A stretch of DNA of 42,684 nucleotides. It comes from Lingula anatina (lineage: Eukaryota; Brachiopoda; Lingulata; Lingulida; Lingulidae). Made by a program: the position numbers and the translations under genes. A model generated the notes under the pieces. That model saw nothing but the letters and a program-made list of their open reading frames with translations. It did no database searches and was not told the DNA's origin. The stretch lies in the NCBI RefSeq assembly GCF_001039355.2, contig NW_019775955.1:30671-73354 (forward strand). The letters are read 5' to 3'. Numbering within the stretch: the stretch's first letter is position 1; every line of letters begins with the position of its first letter. Below, piece by piece: positions 23,123 through 36,300 of this stretch.

Positions 23123-24838
23123 TTACTCCTCTGGTATTCCAAATGTGACGAAAGTTTCACGCAATCCTCTGATTAGACCCTCTGCGCCTCCTTCTGCTTT
23201 AAAAGCCATTTGCCAATTGGAATATCGGTCGACAATGACAACATAATCTTTACTGTTGTATGTGAAGTACTCACAGCAGATCATTTGGAAAGGGTAGTCT
23301 GGTTGTTTAATATCAGATGGTGGCTGCATCGGGTTTGATTTAGCCATGCGATGACAATGTGCACATTGGTCCCTAACTCTAGCAATGTCAACTGAGATAT
23401 TGGGCCAAAAAACAGAGTCTGCTGCTCGGGACTGCATAGCACTTATACCCTGGTGAGCTGCATGGAGGGCATTGAGGATTGGTGTGCGTAAGGCCCTTGG
23501 GATAACAATTCGTTGACCCATGAGTATCACTCCATTAACAACACACAGGCTTGCTGTGTGACGGTGGTATGGACGTATCTCTATGGGGAGTTCTCTGCAA
23601 TCTTCTGGAAAGCCTTTCTCAAGGTATTGCATTAGTGTAAGTAATGTTGTATCTGAAGAGGTGGCATCTCGGACCATATCCCAGGTGACAATAATGTTAG
23701 CAGCATCCAGTGAGGCAGACGCAGCAGCAATGGTGCAAGCATCATCAGCAAAGTCTGTGTCTGCTGTGTCTTGGTATAGACTAGCCAATGTGACCTGTGG
23801 AGGCACAGTCATGTAGGATATGGTGTCACTGTCAGATGGTTCATTTGGTAGATGCATTCTACTTGGCCGACCAGCAGGGTGTCTGGATGCTGCATCTGGG
23901 CCGGGATTCTTCTTCCCTGGGACATGCACTATGGTGAATCTGTATGCTAGTGTCTTTTCTTTGAGATTGAGTAGTCGCCTGTTGTGAATTTCGGTGAGTG
24001 ACCTATCATTTAGCACCTGAACCAGTGGTTTGTGGTCTGTGGCAACAATCAAATCTTTACAGCCCAATACATAGTAGCGAGTCTGATGCAATGCATAGGC
24101 CACGGCCAGGGCTTCACCCTCTATGGGTGCATATCTGCTTTCTGCTGGGTGGGTAAACCTGCTTCCTACCAAGCATAACTTCCAGCCATTGTGACAACAT
24201 GCTGGAGTTTTGGAGGTGCATTGGCAATACTTTTGCATCAGGAAGAATCCAACTCCATCAACAGACCAATCAGTGGACAGACATGTTTGGCGGTTTGGAT
24301 CAAACAAACGCACTCCTTCTTTCATCTCTTCTATAATGACTTCTTTGGATTGGTGGAACAGGTTGTCCAACTCATCTGTCCATTCAAATTTTGTGGACGG
24401 CTTTAGGAGCTTCCTGAATGGCTTCATCTGACGTGCCATTGAGAATGCATAAGCGCCTTGATTAATGAGCCCAAACCAGGCTCGGGCACCACTGATATCT
24501 GTAGGTGTTGGGAATTTCCTTATGGCATCTATAAATTTGTCACTTGGTTGTATGTTCGTAGGTGTGATTGCAAGACCAGCAAATTCGACTGCATCTTGGG
24601 CGAACTGAAATTTCTTGGGATTCAAGGTGATACCGTTACGTGCACACAGGTCTAACCACTTACATGCCTGAAAGAATGCCTCTTCAACTGAGTTTGCCCA
24701 CATGCATGTATCATCTACACACTTGACTTTATTAGGGAAGTCTGTGATTATGGCATCAAATCTCTGGTTGTAGGCATCTCCACTGGCTAAAAACCCCTGA
24801 GGTGCTACCTTGTATCTGTAACGGCCCCATGGTGTGAT
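23123..24838 (-). pseudogene. Retrotransposon pol fragment: RT (C-terminal half), RNase H, integrase N-terminal part
   Basis: The frame begins within reverse transcriptase at ITPWGRYRYKVAPQGF. It carries the catalytic VDD in KCVDDTCMW, then the thumb/connection region. RNase H follows, with acidic residues in CLSTDWSVDG, EGEALAVAYAL, ATDHKPLV and DAASRH. The integrase HHCC zinc module follows (HAAH...CAHC). The next segment is the integrase core (DRYSNW). The position that normally holds the first catalytic aspartate reads CCEYF, a Glu. The frame ends in TAA at 23123-23125 after FGIPEE, before the second and third catalytic residues. Confidence 0.9.
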
Positions 24839-24839
24839 N

Positions 24840-25862
24840 GTCAGCGTGGTCCGTACCCTTAGTTTGACCTGTCTGAGTGCGTGGTTTGGGCGGGTTTCTA
24901 TATCCTCTCCCTTGCTGGCATAACCTTGAAGACTTATCCCGGTGGCCCCATTCACCGCAGGTGTTACATTTGCTGCAAAGGTCTGTATAATGTCCTTTGA
25001 CACCACATTTGGCACACATGAAACCCCATGCCTCACACTTCCTGGCTCTTGCTCTTCTATCGTTTCTTGGTCCATGGGCAAGTCCACCACATGCCCAGCA
25101 TTTTGGTTTCCCATCAGTTTGAACAAGTGGTGATTTTTGAACATTGCTGGCAGCATTAGCATTGTCTCCGACTGCACTCTTGGTCACTTTTCCCTGTTCC
25201 TTCTGAGCGATAAAGGATACAGTTTCCTCTAGCGTCCTGTCTGTTTTAGGGTCACCCAATAAATCTGACATAATTTCTGGGTCAGCGATGCCTCTGATGA
25301 GGTTGTCTTTTATGATTTCATCGCTGTAGTCAAACATATGGGTGCAGCCTTCTTCTTTACATGTGGCTGTATATCGACACAATGCTGCTTGGCCTCTCAG
25401 GCTTGCCAAAAATGTTCTAATACTGGTTCCTGGAGTTTGAGTCATTTTACTCAGTCGTATGCGATGAACCAGGGTACTCTCATCTTTGACAGCTAGTCTT
25501 CTTATGGCAGCTAGGAGGTCTGCCTCCGCCATATTTGCAACATTGTCTCTAAGATCTCGCATAATGTCTGTGCGTAAGTCTTGATCACAACAGTAAAAGA
25601 GGGCGGTTGCTACCATGTTTTCAGCAATGTTCATACCAGCCTTGTACATGTTCCACTGCCTGGTGAATGCCGACCACTGATCTGGATCAGACCCTGTTGA
25701 AATTTGTGGTGGATCCAGCTTGAGTTTCTGGGGCGCCGGCTGAGTCGGATGGGCAGTCTGGCCATGCATTTGGAGAGCTGCAGTTAAGGCTCCTGCGAAG
25801 GCAGCGTCAAGGTCCTGTGACTGCCAGTCACAACCCACCACAGGACATTGCAGTTGGGGCAT
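24840..25862 (-). pseudogene. Retrotransposon gag, 3'-truncated at a gap
   Basis: About 341 codons from ATG at 25862. The opening MPQLQCPVVGCDWQSQD has a CCHH-like spacing (C..C..H..H within the first 40 residues). A capsid-like helical middle part follows (DPDQWSAFTRQWNMYK...). Near the end are cysteine/histidine clusters including a CX2CX4HX4C-type knuckle (CAKCGVKGHYTDLC). Gag packages element RNA into particles. The frame runs into the N and then loses meaning, so the true C-terminus and the protease that normally follows are absent. Confidence 0.88.
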
Positions 25863-25938
25863 CCTGTTTGTTTTGAAGACTCTACAAATAATGGCTGAAA
25901 ATCTAACTCGGTTATCTACACAGTGGCAAGGGAAATCT

Positions 25939-26006
25939 GGTGTCCGTCATAGATAAATATGTATATCTTCAACTTTATTGAACTAATCTAGTTGATGATG
26001 GACACC
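25939..26006. repeat. Inverted repeat at the retrotransposon/ERCC6 junction
   Basis: GGTGTCCGTCAT at 25939-25950 and ATGATGGACACC at 25995-26006 are inverted with one mismatch. Between them, on the minus strand, is AATAAA; a TATATG lies just upstream. This could be the remains of the element's 5' LTR, but the other side lacks a matching copy. Confidence 0.45.
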
Positions 26007-26105
26007 TGGAATGATACATATAAAGAGCACTATTAGATATCTAGCTATTGATAACAATTTTAGACCAGCTGTTTGGGTGAACTGTTCAATTTTACATCTT
26101 TGCAG

Positions 26106-27394
26106 ATGAAGAAGTTGCAGAGGGTCAGTCTGCATTGGAGCAAGCTCTGGGCTTAGGTAAACAAACAGAGACGGAAGAGGAAAAAATGATCAGAACAGGA
26201 GAAATGACCCCATTTGGAACTATCATGAAACTCATTGACCATGAGAAATTGAAAGCAGAAACCAAAAAACATGCATCTTCTGAAACACCTAAAGAGGAAC
26301 AAACCGCAACAGAGAATGATTTCCATAGAGACCATGTCAAGAAAAAACACTCCAATTTCTTTGACGAGCACAGTAAAAGGGTCTATCATACAGAATCAGA
26401 CTTCAGCAATGTGCCATCTTCCAGAGCACGATACCCAAAACTAGGCCACCATTTTGAAGAGGACCCAGAACTTAGCGGGGAGGAAGATTTCATGGACCAC
26501 GATTCATTCCAGTCAAGTGGGGATGAATATGTTCCTGACAAAGAGGAGATGAGAGATAGCTACCAGGATGAAGGAACAGAGGAGGATGACCTAATAGAGG
26601 ATTTAGAAGGTGTTTGCTTATCTTATAGTAAAAGACTTGGTTTCAGAAAAGCAAGGTGTGCAATAATGATAATTATCTGTTTTTTACTTATTTTCAGATA
26701 ATCATGATATGTGTTCATATTCCTTAGTTGTTTACAAATTATTAAACATTTGTTTTCAAAGAAAAAGAAGGCATTTCCAGAACACCTAGCGTCAGAAAAC
26801 GAAAGACAAAGAAGAAAGCTGGGTTTAGAAAAGTGAAACGACCAAAATATAAAGAAACTTCTGAGGAAGAAAGTGAAGATTCAGCACCTGATGAGAGTAG
26901 TGTGTTTAAGGCTAAAAAGCAAAGGAAAACCAAAGATGATGGAGATGAAAGTTATTTTGCTAAAAGGCAAAAGTAAGTGTTATTAAAATATCGAACATTC
27001 CATTAAGCAATAACACTAAAGAGTTCAGAAGTTATTGCACCAGCAGTTTGCTTTAAAGTTGGCGATCTTTATTTTTTGTAGAAAAAGAAATTTGCTAGAA
27101 TGATTAATAAGAACCTAAGAAAGGCAAAAGTGACCATTGAGGGTGAATTTCTTTTCATTAAAAAAATATTTAAAGTTGGTTCACATGGTTTCTGGCATTT
27201 AAAAAATTATACATTTTCTGAGGTCCTGTGCCTCTGTTTGATTTCATCTCATTCAATATTCACAGGGAATGGAAAAAGAGTGAGCTCTTAAGGAAACAGC
27301 TCTTGCTTGAAGATGGAGTTAGTGAGGATGAAGATGGAATAGAGTTTGATGGAGGATTGAAAGTACCAGGGCAGATATGGAGCAAACTGTACAA
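26106..27394 (+). other. ERCC6 N-terminal acidic region, exons A-C
   Basis: It encodes the conserved [11 protein letters not shown] block, a long acidic stretch ([12 protein letters not shown]...DEYVPDKEE) and a lysine-rich stretch ([17 protein letters not shown]) that may act as a nuclear localisation signal. The segment leading into the ATPase follows ([16 protein letters not shown]), matching the vertebrate FKVPGFLFKKLF region. The exon A donor is GTGTTT, weaker than the others. Confidence 0.9.
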
Positions 27395-30300
27395 GTAAGC
27401 AATAACATGAATTATTTGGAAAAAAACAAAACAGGGTCGTGTTCACTACTTTCAAATGTAAACCTCAAGCAAGATTTTCCAAATATAAACTCAATTTCTG
27501 GACCAATCCTCTAATGGTTGTAGATTTGAAGTAGCTGAAAAGTATCAGATGAATCAAGTTTTCAACTTGAGTAATTTGGGTGTTGGCAGAATTTAGCCAG
27601 TTTAGGAGATTTTTTAAAATTATTTATTCCAAAATTATAATTTATAAACAATCATTTACTGTTCTTTTCAGTGGATGTTTTCAGGATCCAGCACTTTATA
27701 AATTAGGATTAAAAATAAGATTATCTGGATGTATTATTTAGTATTTTAAATATGTAAGGCACATTTTTTCTGTTCAGAATAATTTATAATTTAGACATAC
27801 GTTTTTTCTTTGCAGCTATCAGCGGACTGGAGTGAGATGGCTCTGGGAGCTGCACTGCCAAGAGGCTGGGGGGATCATAGGGGATGAGATGGGCCTTGGG
27901 AAAACCATTCAAACTATTGCCTTTCTGGCTGCAATGAAGGAAAGTAAACTGAGGAGCAGATCATCCAGGTAAACAGAAATGTATTTAAGGTTTATGTTGC
28001 ACTGCAAATAGTGAATGTTTACTTAATTTGTATATAAAAGATCAAGCCCTTTCTGTACATACATGAGGTTAGTTGCTTTTGTGTTGATCTTGAGGTAGTT
28101 GCTGCCATTTTATTTTCCCCCAATGTAAGATGTCTATATATTCTGGAATCTGTATTTCATCAATTGGTTTATGATTGAAAAATGCTTCGTAAATTATTTG
28201 ATTACTATAATTTCAAAACTATGATACATAGTACACCAAGCTCCAGTCACCTACTCAGTTATGTGTTTTAATTCTATGGAAATTTGCTGGTTCTAGATAT
28301 GTTGGTCTGGGTCCTCTGATCATTGTCTGCCCCACCACTGTGATGCACCAATGGCTGAAAGAGTTCCACAAATGGTGGCCACCCTTCAGAGTGGCCATTC
28401 TTCACTCTTCTGGCTCTTATACATCATCAGAGGTAAAGTGGTGTTTTAATACAATTGTCAAAGAAGCACTCAATTCATATATTAAAGTATAATAGTTGCC
28501 ATAACTTGCAAAGTTATGAAATTTCTTTGTGTTGATTTTTTATAGGTGGGATTTTCTGTTTCGATGTGAATGATGGCATGCAAAGTTCAAAATATTGTTA
28601 TACTTGGTCTCACAAATGGCAAGATTTAAGTCTTTTGTTTTCACTTTAAGAGAAAGCATGAACAGAGATGGATGCCTTTATCTTATAATAATAATTAGCT
28701 TTCCTTTTCTTTCAGGCAGAATTGATAAGAGAGACAGTAAGACATAACGGTGTCCTGGTGACATCATACAACAGCATGGTGATCCATCAGGAGAACATCC
28801 TCAAACATGACTGGCACTATGCTATACTGGATGAGGGACACAAGATCAGAAATCCAGATGCTCAGATAACCCTGGCATGCAAACAGGTGAATAAATCTGA
28901 TGCTCAGTTCAGAGGTTATGCCCATATTATTTTGATTCTAAAATTGTCACCTAATGTGCACTAAATGAATGAAAATAAAGTAATGATGTTGTTCAATTTG
29001 ATGTTTTCTTAACATAGACAATGTGCATTTTGCTTTCCATTTAAAAAATACACCAACTATCATTTAAACCAGAAAGTTTGTTTTCAAAAAGATATTGTTT
29101 ATTGATTAGGTAATATTGGATGCTTTAACGGTTAGCGCTGGTAGCACAAGCCTAATGCCAGTGAAATTGTAGCCAACCAGTAAAATTTACTTTTGCTCAG
29201 TGACTGATCAATAAATTTTTATACCCAAATATTTGAAAGGACAAGTAACCCATGAAGTTTTGGCAGCTGTTAAGTTATGTATATCATTTGTCACATTGAT
29301 TCCAGATCCGCACTCCTCACAGAATCATCCTATCAGGCTCTCCAATGCAGAACAATCTCAAGGAACTGTGGTCTCTGTTTGACTTTGTGTTTCCAGGAAA
29401 GCTGGGTACTCTGCCTGATTTCATGGCACATTTCTCTGTGCCTATTGTACAGGGAGGATACTCCAATGCCTCCCAAATACAGGTAAGGCAGTGGGTAAGG
29501 CCATGTTAACCTCTTGCCTTGATTAGACAGGGGAAAAGTCATTATTTACAAAACAAGGCAACTTTGTATGGGATTTAGAATTATAAGGAATGTTATGGGC
29601 TCCTATATCACCTGGTTATTGGGTGCAGCAGTCAATTTTTGGTGATATGCATTAGGATATAAAAAGTGCCCATAGACTCTTAGGCCAGTGTAAGGTTAAA
29701 TGTCAAGTAAATATCTTTCAGTTTGAAGAAATATCTCAAATTTTAATGCACAGAAGATTCTTGATTTGTTGATGTAGCAAAAGCTTGTGTCATTAAAATG
29801 GAAACTTTAAACTGGATTTTATTGAGGTATTTGTTTTTATGAGGTATTTGTTTGTGTAGGTCCAGACTGCTTTCAAGTGTGCCTGTGCCCTGAGGGACAC
29901 CATCAACCCATATCTGCTGAGAAGGATGAAGGCAGATGTCAAGATAAACTTACCCAACAAGAGTGAACAGGTGAGAAAGGGACCAACATATATTTTATGT
30001 GTCCTGCTTGTAACATTTTTACAAAAAGTAAAGCTGTGCTTTTGGTTTATGAGAGGAATTTCTTTTATGAAAACAAACTTCAAATCATACAGGTTTTAAC
30101 ATAATTGTTAGAGACTATTTCTGCATAATTTGCAGAGTATAAGTAGAGAAATCCATGGTCCAGAATTTAAGACGTATGAGAAGTAAATTATGTTTGATGA
30201 TCTAATTTTTTTCTTGCTAGGTTTTATTCTGTAGACTTACCAGGGAACAAACTGAGGTGTATAAAGAGTATCTGGACTCCAAGGAATGCCAGATGATCTT

Positions 30301-33300
30301 GTCTGGAAGGTTCATGGTAAGTAGCTCTGTGTCATCATAGGAAGGAATGCTATCACAAAGAATAACAGATGAATTTGTCTGGAAGGTGAATAATGTCATA
30401 TTAAAATCATGTTAACACAGAAGTATAATTTTTCATTTAATTAAGATGAAACATACATGCTGGTATAATATTTAGTATTAACTGTATCCTCACTGAAATA
30501 TTTTATTTAAGGCATACTGAAACTCACCATGTCCACTTTATCTGTTCTTTTCCATTAGGTATTTCCAGGTCTGATTACACTCAGGAAAATCTGCAACCAC
30601 CCAGATTTGTCCACAGGTGGACCTAAGATATTCAGACATGACATGGTGGATGACTCTGACGAGTCCTTGGAGTATGGTTACTGGAAAAGATCTGGAAAGA
30701 TGATTGTTGTCCAATCGTTGTTGAAGATTTGGAAGAAACAGGGACAAAGAGTGTTATTATTTACACAGAGTAGACAGGTAATTATTATTATTATTTTTTT
30801 TTATTTTGGACGGACACCAGTTATATATTTTTTTAGTTATGTTTGTGTCTGTTCCATGACCTTATGTTATATGTAAAATTTTCATTTGATTCATACAATG
30901 GGGCTCAATGATAATTTGTCTCTCTTATATGTACAGGCATGCAAACACACACGCATTAACATTTTCCTCTCCAAATCAGTTTTTTTCAAGCATGTAATGC
31001 TCTTATAACTTTATTGAATCAGTACATTTTTCATTTAAAAAGTTACTATTCAATCATTAAATTATCAACATTTGTATTTTCTGACAAAAAATGGAAATAA
31101 TAGAAGAGGTCAATTTTCAAATTACAGATGTTAGATGTTCTTGAAACATTTGTCCAAAACCAAGGCTATAACTACTTAAGGATGGATGGAGGAACAGCTA
31201 TAGGATCAAGGCAGCCACTAGTGGACTATTTCAACAAGGTAATAGGCCATAAGCATAACACTGTTCATTTTTAGTAAAATCTGTATAACAGTGCATTTAT
31301 GTATGAGTTCAGTGTGATTTTATTACATTAAAATGTATTCTTGAAGGGAAAGGTCAACATTTTATATCAAAATGGGATTGTACAATGTACATATTTATGA
31401 TAGACTACTTGGCCATTTCATGCAGTGTTTTGATTATTACTGAAGAGATAAGATGGGTCAAAAACAAGTGAGACATTAATCATGATTATTGAAACATTGA
31501 TTATACAGTTTTTCAAGACTATAAGCAGAATATCATCATTTCATAACTGAAACCTTTTCAAGACTTTCATTGAATTTTGCAGTAGATACCCACTTACATA
31601 ACTTTGAACTAAAATAGCCTTTAATCAAGAGATTCACCTTTATCCTAAGCCAGACAGGGGCCTACCTAAACTGTTTACTTATCTAATTGGTCTCATATAA
31701 AAATTTAAGTAATGTCAGAAAGGATATTTGAGATCATACTTCCTCTCATAATGTGGGTGAACATGCTCTAATTGGACTCATATAAAGACTCATTTTCAGA
31801 TTGGATATTTTAATTTATTTCTCTTGATAGCAAGACAAAGCCAATTCCTCCTTCTTTGCTGGATGCAAATGATAGTTTTTCATGATAAGCTGTTGAATAG
31901 ACTTAATGAATGAACTGGGATAATGCAATTAGAAATATTTTTGGAATATAAGGAGTCCTGAATTTAGTTGAAATTTCGATCACTTCTTTCCCTAATGGAT
32001 AGCTGTCTATCCAAAAAAATTTATCAAAATTTTGTTAAGAACACTTAAACTAGTTTAAAGGGATGCAAACAAACTGATAACTATACAGACCAGCACTGAC
32101 AATTATCATGAATATTTTCAAAAAACAAAATCCATTCTATTCAAATGCATAAGTTTACGACAATGCTCACAAGATACCAGTAATGAAACTAGTACAAATA
32201 AGAAGAATAATATTCTAAAATTTATGATTAAAGAATGTCTCAAAAATATTTATCTTGATTTTTATCTTAATTTTAGAAGTTTATTACGTATTTGAACCTT
32301 AGTAACAGTCTGAGATCAGTGATTTATTTGACTCAGTAATTATTATTATTATAATTATAATAATAATATTATTATTTTAGTTTAGTTGAGTGTTTACAAA
32401 TTGCAAAATTTTTCAATTTTTCTTTTTTTGTTATAAGCAAGAGAGTGCATTCTCAAGACATAGTCTGGTAGAGAAGAAATAAACCCCTTGTTTCATAATT
32501 ACATCCACCAGAAGGATGTAGAATGAAACTATTTCTTGGAAAATGCACAAAAAGTGAGAGTGAACCCTATTAGAAGCACAGGAAAGTGCATATTGCAGTA
32601 CTCATTATTACAGCTATTCATATTATAGTGATCATTACAGCTATTCGTAATTACAGTCCTCATCATTACAGCTATTCATCTTTTAGTTCTCATTATTACA
32701 GCTATTCTTTTGCATCAGGTTCTTATTTTCATTTGCTATTTTTAGTTTTTTATCTGAGATATTGGTATTTTTTTCCATATTTATTGTCTTGAAGTAATTG
32801 TGTGTGTGTGTCATTTCAAATTGATAGTGTGAAAATAAAATAAAAGAGAACATTTGGGATAACTTTGTCAATTTTTAATTGTTCATGGAGGTAATAGCTT
32901 CTAGATATATGTGTGTAAGGCGTAGCATATGCTTCCTGTCTAAGGTTTAAGGCTTGTTGCAGTTATATCATGTATTAATTTACTGCAAGGATGGCTTTAG
33001 CGGTGTTGGGGGGGGGGGCATATTTGTTATAAAAACAATTCCTTTTTTTACCATGACTAATTTCTCCAATTTTTAAATTCTTTTATCTCTTATTTACCTA
33101 CCTTCTGAAGGTTTAAATTAACTGTGGCCCTGCTAATCATACTAGTGTGATTACAATGTTCACAGAGGCTCAGGATTGTTATCTTCTCCTGTGCAGTGTG
33201 GATAGTGCAGGAGTGAACTGAAACAGCCTGGTAGCATAATCCAGTATTATACATTTGATTTCAATGCATAACATGATATTTCAATATACCATGCACATTT

Positions 33301-36300
33301 AATGAATATTTAACTTTTTAAGTTTTGATTAAAAAGTATCTGCTCAAAGTTGAAACTTCTATCCAAATTCATTTTCCCCCCACAAAACAAGGGTTGGTGG
33401 TATAATAATATTTAATAATAATAATCAGATCAGGTCAGATCACTCATCATGTTAAGACTATTAAACATATTTTACATTGCATTGTAATTTATATTGTAAT
33501 TACAGGATATGTCCAAATTCCTGTTCCTGCTCACAACAAGGGTAGGTGGCCTTGGCATCAACCTGGTTGGGGCCAACAGGGTCCTGATATTTGACCCAGA
33601 CTGGAACCCCAGCACAGATATACAGGCTCGGGAGAGAGCCTGGAGGATAGGACAGCAGAGGCAGGTCACAGTATACAGGTTGCTCACCTCAGGGACTATA
33701 GAGGAGAAGATATATCACAGGTTGGTCTGGTGAAATGTAGTAGTTAACTTAGAGGTGTGGTGGTAGAGGGGGCCAGGGTGGTATGAATGTGGAGGTACAG
33801 GTAGTGTATAAAGTGTGGGGTAAGAGAGGTACAGAATACAAATTACTAACCTGGAGGATCATGGGGAAGAGATATCACATTTTTGGGGTGCAGGGCTTAC
33901 TGTTGGAGAGGGGGAGCTAAGTGATGAGTTAGTGGGAGTGTGTACACTCCCTATTTACATTGGGAACTGTCAAGTGAAAGATTCATCACGTTCAGGGGGG
34001 CATACAGGATATTGTGTTTAAAGAATTTTTAATAAAGATGGAAGTTTGGTAATTGAATTTCAGAAATTTGTTTTACTTTTTGATCACAGTTAATCTGGTG
34101 CCCTAATTTTTTTTAAAGTTTTCAATAATTAACATTTGTCTTAAAATATTTATTTTATTTATTCTAAAGATTTCCATCTTTTACTACAGGCAAATCTTTA
34201 AGCAATTCCTGGCCAATAGGGTCCTGAAGGATCCAAAGCAAAGACGATTCTTCAAAAGCAATGATCTCTATGAACTTTTCACTCTTGGTAACGAGGACCA
34301 CCAAGAGGGAACAGAAACTAGTGCCATCTTTGCTGGCACAGGGTCGGATGTCAAGGTTGTGGCCAAGAAGAAAGAAGATAAAGAAAAGAAAAATCACTTT
34401 GATGAAATGAAAATTAAGGAAGAAAAGAAAAAGCAAAATAATGAAGAAATTAAGCTGAATGAGAAAAAGCTGGCTAAGATGAGAGAATTGGCCAGAAAAT
34501 TGAGTAGGCAGATAGTGAGCAAAAGGGTAAACAATATGACAAGCCCTGAGACTTCTATAAATGTAAACAAAGGTACTGAAATTATTGATGATGAAAAGGA
34601 TGATTTATATGGCAAAGGACAGGATGAGGCCATGACCAGTGCAATAAGAGAATCTATGAAATCTGATAAGAATAAAGGAGTGACTGTATCAAAGGGGCTT
34701 GAGGAAGGTGAAGTGAATGGAAAAAAAGACAGATTAACAGACTATTGCAAAACCAAGGGAAAATCTGAGTATTCCAAAGAAGAACAGAAACATAATCAAA
34801 AGCAAAAACGCAAAAAGAAGCATAAAAAGAAGGATGCAGGTAAGACAGATTTTTACTATTATTTTCATACTCATGTTGGCAAAATTTGGTGAAGAGTTTA
34901 TAGGGTAGTGAAAACCACCCTCCTTGTGAAATTGGAGGTATAAAACATCCTGGCATTTCTTTCAATATCCTAAATAGTTTACAGATGTATAACCTCTTAA
35001 TATGTCATTTGATAAGGTTGGTTTAGTTTATAAAATTCAAGTAAAGTAGATTCAGTGAAAGCTCACTGTTACATATAGTCAATTTTTAATATATATTCTT
35101 TCAGTGTTTGAAGGTAAAAGGGTAGCACACCTGGTTGGTATGGACACTTATCAGCATGGAGGAGATAAGGCAACAGACACCGACCATAGACAGAAAGATG
35201 ATTACGTACTGCAGAGGCTCTTCAAAAAATCAGGTTGGGTTTTTTTTCGTAATGTTAGACATGATTTTTTTTTGTTTGTTTATATGCTATAATCAGAAAC
35301 CATACAGAATTTGCAGGTCCAATATGTGCGCACATCACTCTGAAAGCACATGTGCGAATGAATGCAGGTGTGTGTGTAAATTTGAAAAACTTATTGTTTT
35401 AAACCCAGGGCATATAGTAAAAAGTGCATTTTTCGAAGGTAAGTCAACGTTTCTGTAGTTAAACATTTTTTCATTTTAATAAAATCTTGTTTATGTACCA
35501 ACTTATTTATATGCATGTATATACAAAATTAGTTAAAAAACAAATGATCTGTAAAAATACAGTTTTTAATTAAATTTTTTTTAAATACTTATAAGAATAT
35601 ACTGAACAAGACAAAGAAATATAAAAAATTCCAATTTACCATCAAAACAGCAGTTATCACAATATTCTATAATCTGCGCTTGCCAGCTAACCTGGTAGGC
35701 CTTCATAGATGGCTATCTTCCTTAATAATTTCTTAAAAGATTATTACAAAAAAAAAAACACTGTTTAAAGAAAACAAATCAACTAACTTTGAATGTTTGA
35801 ACAGATTCATTAACCATTGTTAAGTATTGGAAAATCGTCGTTTACCACAGAAAATTTGTTTTATGGCAATTTTCCTGCCAAAATGAAGAGCTGTTATCCC
35901 ATTAAGTCAAGGTCGAAAATCCAGATTTCTTGCTATCGTCTCTATCCACTTTGTGTAATTGACAATGTGTTGTACCCTTGTTCATGCACACAACTTACAG
36001 CATGTTTTTTTTTAATTTAATTTTTGGTGTCGTATAGTGCCCAGTTCCAGAGTGATAATTGTGAGCAAACAGAGGTTTTAGTTGAGCATTGTGTCTTATG
36101 TATTCTACTCTCCTATGTTGGGGGTTGAAGGAAGGATAAAAGTTTAATTTTGGAAGTTTCTTTATGTGCATTATTTTCAGTGTCAGAATTGATCCAGACA
36201 TACAGTTGGTTGTTTGATGTGATGACCATTTAAATCATTAAAACATTATACATTAACATTTCAACTATAACACAGGCAACAAATAGTCATTTAACCACAA

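Larger units (their letters stand above)
22094..25862 (-). mobile_element. Ty3/gypsy retrotransposon (K02A2.6-like), defective
   Basis: Order on the minus strand: gag with zinc knuckles, then the C-terminal half of reverse transcriptase, RNase H, and integrase with its C-terminal region. This gene order is that of Ty3/gypsy. The protease and the first half of reverse transcriptase are missing at the N at 24839, and one in-frame stop splits the integrase. Matching LTRs are not visible at the two ends. The element is inserted antisense to ERCC6 and ends 244 bp before the first recognised ERCC6 exon. Confidence 0.93.
30221..34312 (+). other. ERCC6 ATPase lobe 2, exons I to early M
   Basis: It contains [17 protein letters not shown], the motif IV region [21 protein letters not shown], motif [18 protein letters not shown] and motif [12 protein letters not shown]. 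The conserved post-helicase segment [20 protein letters not shown] then crosses the exon L/M junction. Intron 31239-33505 splits lobe 2 and is AT-rich with small repeats only. Confidence 0.95.

Noticed and set aside
22045-26060. Matching LTRs on both sides of the retrotransposon, based on TAGCTAGATAT near 22050 and 26040
   Set aside because: Only about 15 bp agree; the following 90 bases differ completely.
29130-29190. tRNA-like sequence near GGTTAGCGCTGGTAGC
   Set aside because: No B box or cloverleaf pairing could be built.
34359-34892. Separate lysine-rich protein
   Set aside because: It is the 3' part of ERCC6 exon M reading through its donor into the intron.
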